Of a stretch of 64,000 nt of DNA, positions 21,534 through 32,531 are shown in pieces (the first letter of the stretch is position 1; each line of letters opens with the position of its first letter). The notes below the pieces were generated by a model that was given only the letters and a program-made list of their open reading frames with translations, was not told the DNA's origin and ran no database searches. Origin of the DNA: Coleophoma eucalyptorum (lineage: Eukaryota; Ascomycota; Leotiomycetes; Helotiales; Dermateaceae); the NCBI GenBank assembly GCA_026120035.1, contig JALRME010000037.1, positions 248,001 to 312,000 of the forward strand. Direction: 5' to 3'. The translations under genes were made by a program, and so were the position numbers.

Positions 21534-23105
21534 TCACAGTTTAGAAGGCATATCCATCGCCTGATCCTTAGTACCCGTGTAAATGTGAGTTGGACGGATG
21601 ACTTTCATGTCTCGAACTGCGAAAGCAATTAAACTCTGAGAATTTTAATTAGAAAAGGAATTCTTACTCATTGCATCACGCCAATGTGCCAGAATACCAG
21701 GAAGCCGTTGAGTCAGCATCATAAGAGGGATGAATTCAGCATCCCAACCCCTAATGAAATAAAATCGTCAGTCGCGGACCAATGGTTGTATACTATATCA
21801 AGAAACTAAAATGCGAAATAACTTACATTGCAACATAGAAGAAAACACCATATAGATCCGCGTTTGCATTCAATCCTCTTGATTTAAAAAACTCATCACT
21901 GGATGCCTTACGATCTATCTCTTGCGCTACAGCAAGTAGCGGGTTCGAAGCTGCGTCTAATTGGTCTAGAAGAATCTTGATGGGCTTTATTCTTGGATCA
22001 GCCGTGGTGTAAGTTCGGTGCCCATAACCAAAAAGACGCCTTTCTCCACGCTTGACCTCGTCTATAAGAAGATCCACTTTGTCAGGGCTGCCAAGCTTCG
22101 TCATGGTCTTATATGCTGTCTCCGGCGCGCCGAAATGCAATGGTCCATATGCGGCGGCGAGTGCACTTATGAGTCCTGAGATCGGGTCTGCAAGAGTTGA
22201 TGCGGTGACTAGCATTGCGAATGTGGAGTTGCTGAGGCCATGATCAATACTGAGAGCCCCAAAGCGACGAAAACATCGGAGCTTGATCTGGTTTGGGCGC
22301 CTGGTAGACGGATCGACGTGACCCATCATTATGAACAAGTTTTCGTAGAAAGTGTAGTCGTGCGATGGGTAAACAAATGGTGTTCCACGTCGATGGCTCG
22401 CTGTCAATCCCACTACAACTGCCCATGCAGCCAGAGATCTAATGACTCCTTCATCAATTCTTTTCATATTCTTGTGGTAGATGTTACCTCCCATAAGTGA
22501 TGGGATATCATCAGGCCTAGCAGCAACGTACGCCGACAACCCAGCCAGAATCATAGGGACGGGCGGAGAAGAGGCACTGTGCAGATCAGTCAGTTTTGAT
22601 CCGTTGGCATAAGATATTTAGGAATTGGAGACTTACTTAAAAGTCTTGATGATCGCTACCACCTTTTCCGGGATGTCCAACATGGCATTTACAAGAGTCT
22701 TGCGCAAAGCTGCCTTTTGTGAAGGCGATGGCAACTTTTCCCAAACCATTAAATGAAGAATTTCTTCAAAATCACAATCCCAAAGTTGTCCAATGCTATA
22801 ATTCCGGAACAAAAGAGTGCCAGTTTCTCCATCTCTACCAAAAACTGGTCAGTTTCAAAATCTATTTATTTATACACTTTTTGAAGACCTTACATGAAAG
22901 TCAGTTTAGACTCTATGGTTGCAGTATTTGCGAGACCGGGATCGTAGACCTTAAGGCCTACGCTACCTCGATCTATTCTGGTGGTATCAGTTGCTGGGCC
23001 CTTGATTTGTTTGAAGGCGCCAGCAGGGATCGAATTTCGTGAGATGGGTATCTCATACTCACGCTCAGTGCGTGAGTCCTTGACGTATAATTTGCCTTCA
23101 GACAT
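21534..23105 (-). CDS. Citrate-synthase-like alkylcitrate synthase with C-terminal SKL
   Basis: Five exons: 23105-22894, 22834-22637, 22576-21827, 21750-21668, 21616-21534; 1326 nt, 441 aa. Citrate synthase family: GPLHFGAPE (first catalytic His), FGYGHRTYTTADPRIKP (signature with second His), Asp in NADLYGVFF, and terminal RPTHIYTG. The substrate-loop and signature residues differ from housekeeping enzymes (SIDHGLSNSTF, GPLHFGAPE), fitting the alkylcitrate synthases of squalestatin/maleidride-type pathways that condense oxaloacetate with a polyketide acyl thioester. No mitochondrial presequence (starts MSEGKLYVKD); the last residues are MPSKL, a perfect PTS1. Peroxisomal location is therefore predicted. 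The last two exons are only 83 nt each. Confidence 0.92.
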
Positions 23106-23646
23106 AATGATAACTGCTGTAAAAAAAAGCACAGCTGGTGCAAATCTTGTAAGATAGTAGAAGGAAGTTTTTTTGAGTCGAAGTTTTGGAAAGCGCCCCA
23201 AGTCAATAATATCAAGCAGCCCCTGGCTCGTTCCTCAATATATCCTTGATACCTATCTTACTTGGTAGCTCTACATAATCACGTGTGCTGGGGTGCATTA
23301 AAGAGTATAAGCCACACCCCTACCATACTTACATAGCTACTGAGTCCAAGTAGTGATCCCCGAGATACATAAAAAGGCATTTAAGTTGCTTTTGCGAGTG
23401 AGACCCAATTGCTAGGATCTCGGGATCCAACCTTCTTAAACCCCCTCCCCCGTTTAGCGAATTCGGTGTCGTAAATTGACTTGTCAAGGGGAATCTACAG
23501 TAAGCCCGAACCCCGTAGTCACATGAAATTTACGAAAAATTACAGATATTGGTATGCTCTAAGAATTCTGTCCTCTAATCTAGTATGCCAGCTTACATGC
23601 TTATCTAATACGGGCTTCAAGTGCAATACTCTCAATACCAATCCCA
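23106..23646. other. Citrate synthase upstream region
   Basis: Non-coding. Contains TTCGGTGTCG at about 23464-23473, which matches the left part of the lyase-gene palindrome (TCGGTGTC) but lacks the full right half. Otherwise nothing recognisable. Confidence 0.4.
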
Positions 23647-24433
23647 CTACGTAAAACTTGCTTCGCGAATCAACTCTCTAATATCTCCGGCTATGACTGT
23701 CGCATTCTTGGAATCACTCGGGATTTCATGCCCCTTGTTATGCACGCTCAACTTGGCCCAGCTTCCGTTACACAGCGCGTGTAGCTTTATTGAGTGGTGA
23801 TAGACGAAGTCGTTCTTGCCTGCCACGTGAAGCGTCGGGATCTTCATGCTGCTATGCAGGCCCTCATCGTAGATAACATTCTCGACATCATTCATGCGGA
23901 AGGGCGGCATCGCTCCCATGAAGATCGCGCAGCGGAACAATGCATTTGGGGCATCATAGGGGTTCTTCTTTGCATGGTGTGCTAGAAATCCAAATGCCAG
24001 TGCAGCACCATGGGAGAAGCCAAGGATACCATCGAATGGACCTTCTTCTTCTATGATCTCGTACAAAAGCTCATACGCGGCCGAGACTGTCTTCTCATCG
24101 TCTGGTTTAAATGATCGTGGCCATGTGTAGTAACTCAAGTAGGGGCCCTCGTAAAAGCCCTCAATTCCTGGCCCAGGCGTGGATGATTCGAGTTCGCCGT
24201 CGACGAAATGGAATGTCGCGCTACCATCTCGCTCTAGGTTCTGAATGATGGGGCCTGATGAGGTATCTCATTAGAAAAGTGGACTGTATAGAAATTCTAT
24301 AAGGTTAAATTACGCAACTGTGCTTGAAGTATCTGGTAATGCACTCAGTTTCCTGAACAACTTATAGTTTGATTCAACATACTTCCGAATTAGTGCCTGA
24401 TCCATGTAGGCAGAGAAGCTTGAAAGTGGGCAT
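23647..24433 (-). CDS. FSH1/LovG-like serine hydrolase (trans-acting polyketide release enzyme)
   Basis: Exons 24433-24383, 24332-24314 (a 19-nt microexon) and 24254-23647; 678 nt, 225 aa. The assembled N-terminus reads MPTFKLLCLHGSGTNSE then ILQAQLRPIIQNLERDGSAT, exactly the FSH1-family opening. Alpha/beta hydrolase with nucleophile GFSHGAA, Asp in HVAGKNDFV and His in NKGHEIP. LovG and the maleidride-pathway hydrolases of this family offload TE-less HR-PKSs. The PKS here has no thioesterase, so this is the likely release enzyme. Cytosolic; same strand as and just upstream of the citrate-synthase gene. Confidence 0.88.
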
Positions 24434-24661
24434 TCTGATTGCGATTGAGATTGTGGTATGATTGAGTTCAAATGTGTGAAATCAGTATTACAAACTAGGT
24501 AGTCATCATCATGTGGTTATATAGTTTAATTATCCCAGTCTTTGGCTTTAACACCAGTAATCCTCGCCCAAGTCTTCTTGCACCATCTATCTGATTCTAT
24601 ATTATCCCCCTAACTAAGTCCTGCCTATTGCTGACGCACCAGTGGATTTCCGACTTGTCCC

Positions 24662-25233
24662 TTAATATAGGTTAGTACATTTCAGATGAACAAGATAAGC
24701 ACCCACAGTTCGGACCAGAGTCTTATTAGAGACTCTCCAGCCGTGGGGTGTTAGAACCAGATCATCTAAATATCTAAAAAGCCAATCAGATCATGCCCTG
24801 GCACAAACTAGGCAGTGATGTTTATGTGTACATACTGGCCATAGGTAGTCAAAGCTTGACCGAGCAGCGCCCCCGTTCCAAAGAAAGTTCCTTGAAGATA
24901 AGAAACTGATGAAGCAGTCTCGGGGCTGGTAATGTTGACAATCTGCGTGGACAAGGAGTGGTGCGTCACTTTCCCCTGCAAGCCATCTTGGAGATTTGAC
25001 GTGATGTTATCCAGCCCATGGAGGATGCCCTTGTAATCATTGAAGTTGCAGTAAGCGTCTGGGGTGAAGTGCCGCGGCAGCAGGCTCATGTCCTGAGTAT
25101 CGACTGCACGGCTAAACATATTCAGCGTCTGCTGGATGGCGGGGATGTGATCCACCGAGGAGTTGTGTACGGGGATGCCGCCGAATATTGACAAGAGATA
25201 AACCGACAACCGAGCGAAGTTTGATGGATGCAT
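24662..25233 (-). CDS. Secreted NTF2/SnoaL-fold, ketosteroid-isomerase-like protein
   Basis: Exons 25233-24836 and 24773-24662, 169 aa. A hydrophobic N-terminus (FARLSVYLLSIFGGIPVH) looks like a signal peptide or anchor. The rest fits the NTF2-like/SnoaL_4 fold: RHFTPDAYCNFNDYKG, a HHSL...Q strand and GALLGQALTTYGQYLDDLV followed by GWRVSNKTLV, a usual family ending. Ketosteroid-isomerase-like proteins with N-terminal signals accompany the PEBP-like proteins in dimerising maleidride clusters. Here no PEBP gene was found, so a role in ring closure, isomerisation or anhydride handling is only a guess. Position inside the core cluster supports a tailoring job. Confidence 0.75.
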
Positions 25234-26009
25234 CTTCCGGATTTCAAAGCGTGTGGTACAATAGCGCAGTGCTTAGCTTTCATGCCCGTGTCTGTAATCT
25301 TATAGCTCAATCATTGCAAGTCTGCTGCTCGGCGGCCGCTAGGTGGTTTGTCACTTTAAGATAAGCTCTTGACATCAACCCTGCATGCTACTTAATCCCA
25401 AATCCATGTCGTAGTTATCTACCGGGCTTACGCTTCGGGCGTCGTCGCGGAGCACGGTGTGGTAGGATGCGGGAACTTGCATACATATGTATGTTGGATG
25501 GTTGATAAGCCCTAGTAGTGCAAGTACTGTGAATCACCGGGGAGCAGCTACAGTATCCGTCCAGATGAAATGTGGACTTCGCTGGCATGTCTTGAAACCT
25601 AGATCCTAAGACTTGCCTTCAGCTCGTACTGTTGGCAAAGATAATTAGATCATAGGTAAAGGGTTAACGGACAAAGGTAATGTAGACAGATGAATGCATA
25701 TTTAAAATTCTCGGATTCAGGTCTATGGAGTACTGTATTGTATTCTATTCATTAAACCCAATTGACGTTCAGACGTTGAAGTTTGACGCGCAAAGAGAGA
25801 AAGTCGAGACTCGCTTATTTTATATAATTTTGTAGCCCTTTCAAATATGTAACCAACAATGGGTGATTTTCAATCTCATATCTGCTCAGTACCATTATCT
25901 CGTGATACTAAACAGTTGTAAAAATGGCTTTGCCCCTCTGGTGAAGATAAAATTGAAGCACACTCCAAGTCTCTTCCTCACCATGGACCTAATTTGAGCG
26001 TGTAAAGCC
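25234..26009. other. Intergenic region with CGGCGGCCG element
   Basis: No gene seen. CGGCGGCCG at 25330-25338 fits CGG-N3-CCG but not the TCGGTNNCCGA form; it is ~97 bp before the NTF2-like gene. Confidence 0.4.
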
Positions 26010-27909
26010 CTACTTACTCCGGGGTGTGAACTTGACATAAAGAGGACTCATCTTCCAGAACAAATCCGCCTTCATGTCAGGCCAGTACACATCGGTCTTG
26101 ACCAGTTCCATGTTGAAATTGAGAATCAGTCTGCAAAGGGTGTGTCGGATTTGCATGTATGCCATTCTACGCTTTGTCAACAACGCCGCCCCACAAACTT
26201 AACGATAAATCAATGAGTGTGATAAAAGGAAACATGACTCACGGCTTGCCAATGCAGCTTCGCGGGCCGGTAGAAAAGGGCCAAACTGCACCCAGGGCAT
26301 CGTTTCTGAATTCAGCCGGTGGATTTTCTAGCCATCTCTCTGGCACAAAGTCGAGAGGACGATGGAAATTCTCTGGTGAGTGAAACGCCGCCAGTTGGTG
26401 CACTCCTACCGACATCTGTATTCTCTTGTCAGTTCTTGTTCACCAGCCAGAGATCCTAGAGTATAGTTTCAAAATACTTACACCACCTGGCACAAACTTC
26501 CCGTCAATCGTGGTACCTTGCGGGCCTGTCCTTCTGGGGAACTTGCAAGGGGCAGGTGGGAAAACCCGCATTGCTTCCTGAATTACGGCATTCATATACG
26601 GCATGGCATTGCACTTGACGTTGGTGATTTCAGATGCGGACTTGAAGTTAGCATCAACTTCCTCAGTAAGCTTCCGGAGAGTTTCCGGGTTTGTGAGTAG
26701 GTTGTAGGTGATGCCGCTCAGGGCCGTGGCGGTGGGTTCCGTTCCACCAAGGAGCATGAGGACGATGGTTTGGGCAATTTCCGCCCGGGTCATGCCTTTC
26801 TCACTGTTCTTCTTCAGGATCTAGGTCTGGTTAGTGTCTCCTATTTAACAAAAAGACGATACATACAGGAGTCACAACATCAGCCCTATCAATATCCATG
26901 TTCAGACGTCGCTCAGTCTTCTCAATAGAGTACTGCATGTGCATCTTCCTCGCAGTATTAATCTCAGTCGTACCACTTGTAATGTACTTGGCCACCTTAG
27001 ACATGAAATAAAGGAGTGGGTACGCGCGAAGAAAGCGGATGGTGCCGCCCCAGCTTACAGCTTCGAGGATAGCATGCATCCAAGGATGATACGCGCCATT
27101 CTGCACAGCGTCGAAACTCTCGGCGAAGCAAAGATCGGCCATAATGTCAAAGGTCAAGCAATTGTACCAGGTCATCATATCATTGACCCCGTTCTTAGCA
27201 GGATTCGAAATACTTTCGCTGAGCTTGGCCATCAGAAGCTCGGCATACTGTGCCATGAGCCCCTCTTGAGTACGTAGGGAGGCATCGGAGAAGGAGTGTA
27301 TGACAAGTCTCCGGATGCGGACATGGTCATCGTGTCTCGAAACTGAATACTGTAAGAATTGATCCAGATAAGAGAGGGGCGAGGACTACCAAGAAGGCTA
27401 GGAGCACCGTTTGTGTTTTGGGTGTAGAATGTAAAATCCTTCTCCAGCTCTGGCTTTCCAGCTTTGGCGGTATAGATGTCTGTAAATTATTTATTGAGCA
27501 TTCTCTTTGAAATTACACCTGATATGCGAGAAAATTAGCTTACCTTTCCAGGCCTGCGCTGTGTTGAATGACAGAGTATCTGGAGCAAGTCGCACGACCG
27601 GTCCATACTTGGCATGAAGCTCCTTAGCAACGACATGTTGCTTGAGGTTAATCTCATCCAGGTAGTTGATAAATGCAAACGCAGCTCTCGCAGGCGGACC
27701 AGGAAATTTTCGGAGCGGATGCAAAAAGATGTTGTAAACCGCTCTGATGATGACATAGGAAACAGCCTGACTAGATATTAGTTTTTGAATAGGTATTGAG
27801 AATAGAGACCGGTACGAACAAGACCAACAACTCCCACCACCGCAGTAGATGGATTTGCCTTCAGAAAGGAAAAGCCATCCTGAAGACTTCTGGACGTAGT
27901 AGGTGCCAT
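26010..27909 (-). CDS. Cytochrome P450 monooxygenase
   Basis: Seven exons: 27909-27820, 27766-27544, 27479-27390, 27342-26867, 26820-26482, 26415-26243, 26166-26010; 1548 nt, 515 aa. N-terminal membrane segment (STAVVGVVGLAVSYVII) then proline-rich hinge LRKFPGPP. I-helix GGTEPTAT, where the usual acid-Thr pair is E-P-T; ExxR as EAMR; PERW; heme-binding FSTGPRSCIG. Resembles the CYP65/isotrichodermin-hydroxylase-like P450s common in fungal clusters. Likely ER-bound oxidation of the polyketide or alkylcitrate product; site of oxidation unknown. A TCGGTTTCCGA element lies 224 bp upstream, linking it to the PKS regulon. The first splice donor (GTTCGT) is the least certain. Confidence 0.9.
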
Positions 27910-29379
27910 CTTGTGTTCTACCTAATGGGATAGAAACAGCAATACAAATTCACAAGTTCACAATCGTTTCTGGTGGAAAGATATTGATTGCGGCAAAGGA
28001 GTCCCTAATTTGATATTTACCACCCTTCCCCTTGGCCTTCACCTACTTTACTAACACACGTCTACATGAAAATCGTTAAGGTGTTGACATTCTGCGACGA
28101 TGACCAAATCACCTGATCTGGATCGGTTTCCGAGTGCGAAATGGCACTGTCGACAAGCGGAGAAGTGAGCATGGTGGCATGAGGCTGGCCCGGGAATCAT
28201 CGTTCCGTGGGTAGTTCAAAGCTTGCTTGTCGTATTCACGTGGCAACGCTGACAATCGATCAAGTTTTGTCGCGTGTGGAGGGTGCATTCTATAGCAGAG
28301 GCTGTCTCGAGGGTATGGAAGAAGTCAAGAAACGAAGAGATGCACGACTACCCATGAGCCTCTAACTGGAGCGGGCGTGTTTTACGGTAACATAGCAGCA
28401 GGGTATAGTTTAGCTGCCATGCATGTGAGATTGTTTCGATCTCCCCACCAAGCTGACTGTGTTCAGCTCCCTCCCGATACAGTGATTATCACCGCAACGA
28501 ACTCCAATTGGCATTCATCCGAACCCCTTCATATCTCCACCGCACTGTCCAACGGTACAGGGTCAGCAGTCGTTGCAGTGTGCGCCGTTCCCGTCTGCGA
28601 TGCAGGACATCACATAGCTAGTGCCCAGTCATCCAACGCGTCGTGCCGTAGACAGGGGCTGGGATAGTTTGTGCCTTGGGCTGATGCTTGAGTGAAATAA
28701 GCTTCTTGCACATCCCCCTCACCTCATTCAGACGTGCGAGACAAGCTTTCTCGGAGCCGACCCCGGTTTTCGCATCCGAGATCGCAATCGCACTGTGCTG
28801 TGCCTTTTCTCGGGAACCGAACGACCGCAGGGGTCCAGAAGGACGGCGAGGACAGGTCCGGGGTGAGATGACCTCGGTGGCTTTGGCTTGTGGAGACGAA
28901 GGAGGAGGATGTTGATGGACAGAGGCGACTTGGCCTTCAGGCCGCTGATGCCAATGTTGGGCTGGTGCGCTGTCTGACAGCGGGTATGTTAGGCTTAGTT
29001 TACTGCGGGTCTGGGGTTCCGTCGCTTGACTTCAGGGGTTTTACTTGCTGTCGCTTCAGGCGGGATGTCCCCATATGCCAAATAGTCGGACGAGGGGGTG
29101 CTTGACGTCCAGTTGGGGCCAACCCAGTAAATGCGGTTGCATTGTAAACTGATGTCGTCCAGTCATGATATGCAATAATAGTTGAGTTCCCCAGATTTGT
29201 GTCAAATTTGTAGATTTTCCATTTTGCTTGTAACTCCGGTCGACGCATAGGACTATCTCGCTGAGCTTGAGAGTTCTCGTAACATGAACGACATTCACTG
29301 AGTAAAGTCTCCAAGACCCAATCTCAGACTTTCATATTGTATTTGCCGTTAAAATTATTGATTCCAGAGTCTTTCCATC
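27910..29379. other. 1.5-kb intergenic region, no supportable gene
   Basis: Contains the P450 promoter element at 28133-28143. Some frames stay open for up to ~100 codons but have no recognisable motifs or intron structure, so no gene is called. More GC-rich (about 28.7-28.9 kb) than most spacers in the window. Confidence 0.5.
28133..28143. promoter_or_regulatory. TCGGTTTCCGA palindrome upstream of the P450
   Basis: CGG-TTT-CCG, also TCG-N5-CGA; 224-234 bp before the P450 ATG. Third exact member of the TCGGTNNCCGA set. Confidence 0.55.
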
Positions 29380-30237
29380 ATGGCCTCCCAGTCCCTCCCC
29401 ACATACGCCTGCTATCCAGACTACCTAATCATATCCCCAGCACCGCAAATTCTTCAAGTCCTAATCAACCGACCCGATAAACACAATGCCTTTAGCGACC
29501 GCATGTGGAAGCACCTCGGACTCCTCTTCCACCAGGCCTCCCACGATGCCGACGTGCGCGCCGTGATCCTGTCCGGTGTGGGGACCAACTTCACCGTCGG
29601 GCTGGACATGCACGAAGCGTCACAGGGCGAAATTCTCAACGGGTACCAGCCCGACCTCGAGCCAGCCCGCCGCGCCCAGACCATCCGGCGGTATATCTTC
29701 GAGTTCCAAGACTGCGTGTCCGCGGTGCAGCGGTGCAGCAAGCCGGTGGTGTGCGTGTTGCATGGGCTGAGCTACGGCATCGCGGTCGACCTCGCGAGCT
29801 GTGCCGACGTGCGACTGTGCTCGGCCGACACGCAGTTCTCGGTCAAGGAGGTTGACATCGGGATCGCGGCTGACCTAGGCTCGCTGTCGCGGCTGCCTAA
29901 GATCGTGGGGAATCTCGGGTGGGTCAAGGAGGTATGCATGTCGGCGCGGCCTTTTGGGGCTGGAGAAGCGATGAGGGTTGGTTTTGTGAATGACGCACTG
30001 CATACGAGGGAGGATGCGTTGGGGAAAGCGTTGGAGATCGCGGAAGTGCTGGCGGGTAAAAGCCCTGTTGCGGTGCAGGGCACCAAGGAGATCTTGAATC
30101 ATGCGGTGGATCATAGTGTGCAAGAGAGTTTGGTGTATACTGGGATTTGGAATGCGAGTGCGTTGCAAACGAGGGATGTTGGTGAAGCCGTGGAGGCGTG
30201 GAAGAAGAAGAGGACACCTACTTTTGCAAAGCTGTAA
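29380..30237 (+). CDS. Delta(3,5)-delta(2,4)-dienoyl-CoA isomerase-like enoyl-CoA hydratase/isomerase, C-terminal AKL
   Basis: Single exon, 285 aa. Crotonase fold: NRPDKHNAFSDRMW, oxyanion-hole segments around GTNFTVGLDM and HGLSYGIAVDL, and KEVDIGIAADLGSLSRLP, whose Glu and Asp match the catalytic acids of ECH1-type dienoyl-CoA isomerase. Ends FAKL, a good PTS1, so peroxisomal. Codon use is strikingly GC-rich (many GCG/CTG/GTG codons) and unlike the AT-richer cluster genes on the left; this suggests a different history or stronger expression. May belong to ordinary fatty-acid oxidation or may trim or isomerise CoA intermediates of the cluster; context does not decide. Confidence 0.88.
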   Translation: MASQSLPTYACYPDYLIISPAPQILQVLINRPDKHNAFSDRMWKHLGLLFHQASHDADVRAVILSGVGTNFTVGLDMHEASQGEILNGYQPDLEPARRAQTIRRYIFEFQDCVSAVQRCSKPVVCVLHGLSYGIAVDLASCADVRLCSADTQFSVKEVDIGIAADLGSLSRLPKIVGNLGWVKEVCMSARPFGAGEAMRVGFVNDALHTREDALGKALEIAEVLAGKSPVAVQGTKEILNHAVDHSVQESLVYTGIWNASALQTRDVGEAVEAWKKKRTPTFAKL

Positions 30238-30728
30238 AGGAGAGAAAATAAAAATGGTAGTAAGTGCTAAGATTTTAATGAAATGGATACACTCGTCCAA
30301 AAGTCTAAATGTTCATATTGCGGGTTTGAACAAATATTGCGGATACATAATAAATTTTTCAACGAACCTTCGACAGAAAATCCAAATACATTTCTTGAGG
30401 TTTTACTTCATGACTACTTTAGAAGCCTAGGTCTAAGAATAAAACAACAAATAAATACTTGTTATCATTACAACTGCAAGAGAACGTGAATGTGAAATCA
30501 CTAAGCGATGGTATCTTTAAGTATTATTAGAAGAACGCACGTAAACCTACACCACAAAAATACAATCTTATACCCTTCCCCTCCACTCTTATGTTCCATA
30601 TTGACTTTTCCCCTTATCTATTTGGTGCTCTCCTTTTCCCCATCCACTTCTCCACTCTTTAATGTAACTTCACGGTTGAGCGAACGAAGACAGCGACCCA
30701 CAGGGACCCTAGACCACCTCTGGTGAGT
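30238..30728. other. Intergenic region
   Basis: AT-rich 3' flank shared by the isomerase and the MFS gene; nothing recognisable. Confidence 0.5.
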
Positions 30729-32531
30729 CTACTTATTAGCCTTCTCCTTCTCCTTCTTTGCTTCCTGCTTTAGTCTTCTTTGCTCCCTCCAACCTGGGCC
30801 CCACTTCATGATGGCCAACAATACCGGTGTAAACGCCATACACAAGAACCCAAAGAAGGTGGCACTCCAGCCTCGACCCATCACGTTGATCAGGGGGATG
30901 ATAGCTACTGTAGCACCAGCACCCAACCAGCACCTTACCAGGTTATTGGCTGCAGCTGCTGTGCCTGGGCTCTCAGGATACAGATCAATCAGCAGAATAG
31001 ACAAGATCGTGAAGCACAACGCAGCGGAAGTGGTCAAGACGAATAGGAAGATCAATGGCCCGGCAAGATTAGTGTTGAAATGCGTGCACCAACCATAGCC
31101 GATAGTTGACAGTGCTTGAATAATAAATACTGGTAGGGCCACTTCCAAACGAGCCTTCTCAATAGGGAAGTGTCGAAGATCGGTTTGTTTAGTCTTGACG
31201 AGCGGGTATCCGTGCTTCTTGGCGTAGCGTCGGTAGTTCAAATCAACTGCCTTACCACCACCTAACACTGCGACCATAGCCGCAACACCAATTGGGATGA
31301 AGCATAAAGCGATCTGGATGTCGTTGTAACCGTAGATAATGGCGAATTGAGAGGGGATGGCGGAGATAATTGCATAGTACGATGCGTACGAAACGGCGAC
31401 GGCAAATAAGATGAGCCCAACTTCCATTTCGAAGATGACGACTAGAGTCTGGAGTGGGTTCGTGATCGTGATCTTATTGACTTTAGCTGTTCCAGATGTG
31501 TCGGAAGAGCCATACTTCTTCAGGTGATAGTAGGTCAATATGGACATGTTCCATTTAGCTGGAGCGATTGAACCATCACCCACGATTTTGCGGCAGGTCT
31601 CGGGGTAGAACAGGAGCATGACGATGAAGCAGACGCCTGAAGAAATGAGAAGAAACCAAAAAACGGAGCGCCAGCCAAGGTAATGGGCTAGAAGACCACC
31701 GATAATCGGTCCAACTCCAGGGCCTAGAGAAATAGTCAGGAATAGGCACTGAGATGGGAGATTTCGAAATTGAGCCCAAATGCAAATGCATTGAAATAGA
31801 TCCGATTGAGACTTACCAATAAACTGTCCACAAGACGCAATGCCTGTGAATTTTCCTCGTTCCGATGAGGTTGCGATGTCCGCTACCACAGCGCTAGCCA
31901 AGGCGATGGTACTACTACTACCAGCACTTTGGAGCATACGTAGCACCAAGAGAGCAGCATAGTTGCTCTGAAGTGCAAGGCCCAAATTTGCGGCAAGGTA
32001 GAGAATGAAACAGATGATGAAAGCTGGTCTTCGCCCAGCGCCATCGGAGACACCAGCAATGAGCGTTGGGGCAATCCCTTGAAAGATCTACCATTCCCCA
32101 ATTAGTACTTTTGCTCTCGTGCAACAAAACGTGTCCCGGCAACCTACCATATAGGTCGTAACAGTCAAATTGATCAAGGTATTGCTGACATTGAAGTCGA
32201 TGGCTAATAGATTGAAGATTGGGTAGTAAATGTTGGCGCTCAGGGGCGAGAAAAAACTCGCACACGACACCATGAGCACGATGAACAACTTCTGGTTGGG
32301 ACTAAAGGTCGAGAAATTGGGCTGCGTCGTTGGGGGCGGTGGCTTCTCACTGACCGGCTCGGTAGGCACGTCGATTGTCTCCAGTCGACTGCCATCGACC
32401 TTGCCATCAACAGAGCTGGTGGTGTTTTCAAGGTTGCTATTCAGGGTCGCGTCGCGGGATGATGATGCCGTGACAGTCCCATCGTCGTGGGCTGAGCCAT
32501 TGCGCTCCATCTTGTTGTTGAATGTCGCCAT
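30729..32531 (-). CDS. MFS multidrug transporter (DHA1, Qdr/Tpo-like)
   Basis: Exons 32531-32148, 32087-31817, 31723-30729; 549 aa. Polar 80-residue N-terminus, then TM1 from KLFIVLMVSCASFFSPLSANIYYP, the DHA1 hallmark SANIYYP. Loop motif SDGAGRRPAFI (motif A) after the first junction, and GQFIGPGVGPIIGGLL (motif C, antiporter signature) across the second. C-terminus is lysine/glutamate-rich (KEKEKANK). Proton-driven exporter of small organic compounds or polyamines at the plasma membrane. Could export the cluster product or provide self-protection; the promoter lacks the CGG-N3-CCG element. Confidence 0.9.

Noticed and set aside
25330..25338. CGGCGGCCG as a further member of the regulator motif set
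   Set aside because: Fits CGG-N3-CCG but not TCGGTNNCCGA, and lies in a GC-rich NotI-like GCGGCCGC context; kept only as a note.
28377..29105. Open frames of 70-100 codons between the P450 and the isomerase
   Set aside because: No recognisable domains, no splice-consistent extension and no promoter context; treated as chance frames.
29505..30300. Several long antisense and shifted frames over the isomerase gene
   Set aside because: Shadows caused by the high GC content of the true coding frame.
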